From assembly GCF_000203935.1 (NCBI RefSeq), contig NC_008577.1, positions 3,100,001 to 3,164,000 of the forward strand: a stretch of DNA of 64,000 bases. The letters run 5' to 3'. This document shows positions 62,093 through 64,000 of the stretch, in pieces. Origin of the DNA: Shewanella sp. ANA-3 (lineage in GTDB: Bacteria > Pseudomonadota > Gammaproteobacteria > Enterobacterales > Shewanellaceae). Under the pieces are notes generated by a model, which made no database searches, had not been told where the DNA came from, and saw only the letters and a list, made by a program, of their open reading frames with translations. The position numbers and the translations under genes are program-made. How positions within the stretch are numbered: the first letter of the stretch is position 1; every line of letters starts with the position of its first letter.

Positions 62093-63181
62093 GTGGATAA
62101 TAAATTTCAGCAAGACAACCTCATCGGCCAATCGAACGCCCTACTCGAAGTGTTAGAGCATGTGTCACAGATAGCGCCGCTTTCTAAACCTGTTCTCATT
62201 ATTGGTGAACGGGGTACGGGTAAGGAGCTGATTGCTGAACGCTTACATTATCTGTCTAAACGCTGGGATCAAAGTTTTATTAAGCTAAATTGTTCATCTT
62301 TGAGTGAAAATTTGCTAGAAAGTGAATTATTCGGCCATGAGTCAGGTGCCTTTACTGGCGCCAAAGGCAAACACGAAGGCCGTTTTGAGCGCGCCGACGG
62401 TGGCACTCTATTCCTCGATGAGTTAGCCAACACCTCGGGATTAATCCAAGAAAAACTGCTACGGGTCATCGAATACGGTGAATTTGAACGGGTCGGCGGC
62501 AGTAAAACCATTCAAGCGGATGTGCGCCTTATCTGCGCGGCTAACGAGGATTTACCCTCACTGGCCGACGCCGGCGAATTTAGGGCCGACTTGCTCGACC
62601 GCTTAGCGTTCGATGTGATCACCTTGCCGCCACTGCGTTGCCGCCCCGAAGATATCATGACCTTAGCCGAATACTTTGCCGTGGGCATGGCGCGGCAACT
62701 TAAGCTGGAACTCTTCAGTGGCTTCAGTGCCAGCGCAGTCGATCAGCTGATGAGCCATGACTGGCCGGGGAATATCCGTGAACTTAAGAACGTGGTCGAG
62801 CGCAGTGTGTATCGCAATAGTGGTGAGAACCACCCTATTGAGCAGATTATTCTCGACCCCTTTGCCTCTCCCTATCGCCCCACAACGCGAGTGCGTACCC
62901 GTGAGCGCCAAATCTCCGCACCTGAAGCGCCGCTGAGCGCGCCCGTGATCACGTCGGCCAAAACCGATACCGACACGGCCGCCATTGCAGAGTCCATGAC
63001 CAATCCGTTTAGTTTTCCTTTGGACTTTAAAGAGCAAACCGAACGTTATGAGATGGAGCTTATCCAGCAAGCCTTGTCGGCCAGTCAGTACAATCAAAAG
63101 AAGACGGCTGAAATCCTTGGCTTAAGCTATCACCAGCTGCGCGGCATTCTGAAAAAGTACAATTTGCTCGATAAAGCATAA
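62093..63181 (+). CDS. pspF: Sigma-54-dependent psp operon activator
   Basis: This 362-residue enhancer-binding protein lacks a receiver domain. Walker A is GERGTGKELIAERLHYLS, with Arg replacing the more usual Ser. The sigma-54 contact loop is ESGAFTGAKG, and Walker B is GGTLFLDELA. A Fis-type helix-turn-helix (QKKTAEILGLSYHQLRGILKKYN) ends the protein. The start is GTG. It is kept inactive by PspA. Confidence 0.94.
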   Translation: MDNKFQQDNLIGQSNALLEVLEHVSQIAPLSKPVLIIGERGTGKELIAERLHYLSKRWDQSFIKLNCSSLSENLLESELFGHESGAFTGAKGKHEGRFERADGGTLFLDELANTSGLIQEKLLRVIEYGEFERVGGSKTIQADVRLICAANEDLPSLADAGEFRADLLDRLAFDVITLPPLRCRPEDIMTLAEYFAVGMARQLKLELFSGFSASAVDQLMSHDWPGNIRELKNVVERSVYRNSGENHPIEQIILDPFASPYRPTTRVRTRERQISAPEAPLSAPVITSAKTDTDTAAIAESMTNPFSFPLDFKEQTERYEMELIQQALSASQYNQKKTAEILGLSYHQLRGILKKYNLLDKA

Positions 63182-63250
63182 GCAGATTGCCCACGGGCGA
63201 GATGCACTGCTAAAATAGCCGTTCATAGTCGATAAAATAATGATTTATAA

Positions 63251-64000
63251 ATGAGTGTGCTAATAAGACGCCTGTGCCTATCAACTGCAGTTTTCTGCAT
63301 GAGTGGGTTGTTGGTTGCATGTGGCCCCCAACGACTCCCTTCTGGTTTGGTCTATTGTTCCGAAGGGAATCCCGAGTCTTTTAATCCGCAGTTGGTGACC
63401 TCAGGCACCACTATCGACGCGACCTCACACCAAATTTATAGCCGCTTAGTGGACTATGATGCGCTCTCAGGCCAGCTCGTGCCAGCGCTGGCCACCAGTT
63501 GGGCCGAGAGCGACGATGGCTTAAGTTACCGTTTCACCCTCAGGGAAAATGTTAAGTTTCAACATTCATCCCGTTTTACCCCGAGTCGCGATTTTAATGC
63601 CGACGATGTGCTGTTTTCCTTCAATCGAATTATCGACAAGCATCACCCTTACCATGGCGTATCACGTACCGGTTATCCCTTTTTCCAAAGTATTGGCTTT
63701 TCAGAACAAGTTAAAAGTGTTGAAAAAATTAATGACCACGAGGTGATCTTTCGCCTAGCGCGCAAAGATGCGTCGTTTTTATCGAATCTCGCCACCGACT
63801 TTGCAGTTATCCTCTCAAGCGAATATGCCGATCAGCAACTGGCATTGGGGCACCCTGAAAATCTCGATCATTTCGCCATTGGTACTGGGCCTTTTACCTT
63901 AGTGCACTACGCTAAAAACGAATATATTCGCTATCGCCGCAATCCCGACTTTTGGGGAGAGCCCGCCAAAGTCGATATGCTGGTCTACGATATCACCCCC
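63251..64000 (+). CDS. sapA: SapA-type peptide ABC transporter substrate-binding protein, N-terminal part
   Basis: This 250-codon open frame runs off the window. It starts MSVLIRRLCLSTAVFCMSGL and has a lipoprotein signal (LLVAC, Cys24). The solute-binding opening is VYCSEGNPESFNPQLVTSGTT, and LDHFAIGTGPFTLVHYAKNEYIRYRRNPDFWGE is the family signature of SapA/DppA. Its place after pspF matches the sap operon in E. coli. SapA is linked to peptide or potassium uptake and peptide resistance; the lipid anchor differs from the E. coli protein. Confidence 0.85.
   Translation, partial: MSVLIRRLCLSTAVFCMSGLLVACGPQRLPSGLVYCSEGNPESFNPQLVTSGTTIDATSHQIYSRLVDYDALSGQLVPALATSWAESDDGLSYRFTLRENVKFQHSSRFTPSRDFNADDVLFSFNRIIDKHHPYHGVSRTGYPFFQSIGFSEQVKSVEKINDHEVIFRLARKDASFLSNLATDFAVILSSEYADQQLALGHPENLDHFAIGTGPFTLVHYAKNEYIRYRRNPDFWGEPAKVDMLVYDITP

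Overview
The window reads as chromosome of a Shewanella-type gammaproteobacterium. The evidence is gene content and order: nrdDG, sbcDC, an extended TonB2 cluster (DUF3450 - large ExbB/TtpC - ExbB2 - ExbD2 - TonB2 - TPR), polB/dinG divergent around a LexA box, methionine gamma-lyase, ycjXF, pspABC divergent from pspF, then sapA. Proteins resemble E. coli/Vibrio orthologues closely, down to residue numbering in RibA, NrdG and MegL. The genus is inferred from this pattern, not proven.

Layout. 1-5.4 kb: end of a CstA-type transporter, a VF530 protein, a periplasmic PQQ-type beta-propeller, an FlxA-like protein, an outer membrane protein, ribA and yibL. 5.4-8.3 kb: anaerobic ribonucleotide reductase nrdDG, with tandem NrdR boxes and an FNR/EtrA-type site upstream. 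8.5-15.3 kb: an unknown protein, an RssA-like patatin, a DEAD-box helicase, DUF3010, a YgjP-like metalloprotease, a small Cys-tailed protein and a MepM-like endopeptidase. 15.5-26.2 kb: sbcDC, a YfcA-type TSUP transporter, a GcvA-like LysR regulator, an RraB-type protein, YbcJ, an acetyltransferase, PpiC, a DUF885 lipoprotein and a GGDEF protein with a degenerate signature. 26.2-36.1 kb: the TonB2 energising operon, a large TonB-dependent receptor and a porin. 36.3-44.3 kb: polB | dinG, a second TSUP protein, priC, a YccT-family protein, a histone-deacetylase-like protein and a ComFB-family protein.

44,458-55,493 is a genomic island of about 11 kb inserted in the 3' end of the 4.5S SRP RNA gene (ffs). 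A perfect 70-bp direct repeat bounds it: the intact ffs keeps the right copy and the left copy is a displaced 3' end. A tyrosine integrase lies next to the intact ffs. The cargo is a predicted helicase-like ATPase, about 3.3 copies of a 170-bp tandem repeat, a serine recombinase, a KAP-type P-loop NTPase and a 782-residue membrane-anchored protein of unknown family. A complete 1,721-bp IS1634-like element with a 6-bp target duplication splits the first 39 codons of the KAP gene from the rest. Removing it in silico restores one open frame of about 494 codons, divergent from the membrane-protein gene. This KAP/membrane-protein pair is the best candidate for an undescribed (possibly defence) system, but its function is inference only.

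55.7-64 kb: a ComEA-like protein, megL, ycjXF, pspABC with a probable sigma-54 promoter, pspF, and the start of sapA, which runs off the window. Coordinates of starts were adjusted where homology or a ribosome-binding site favours an internal start.
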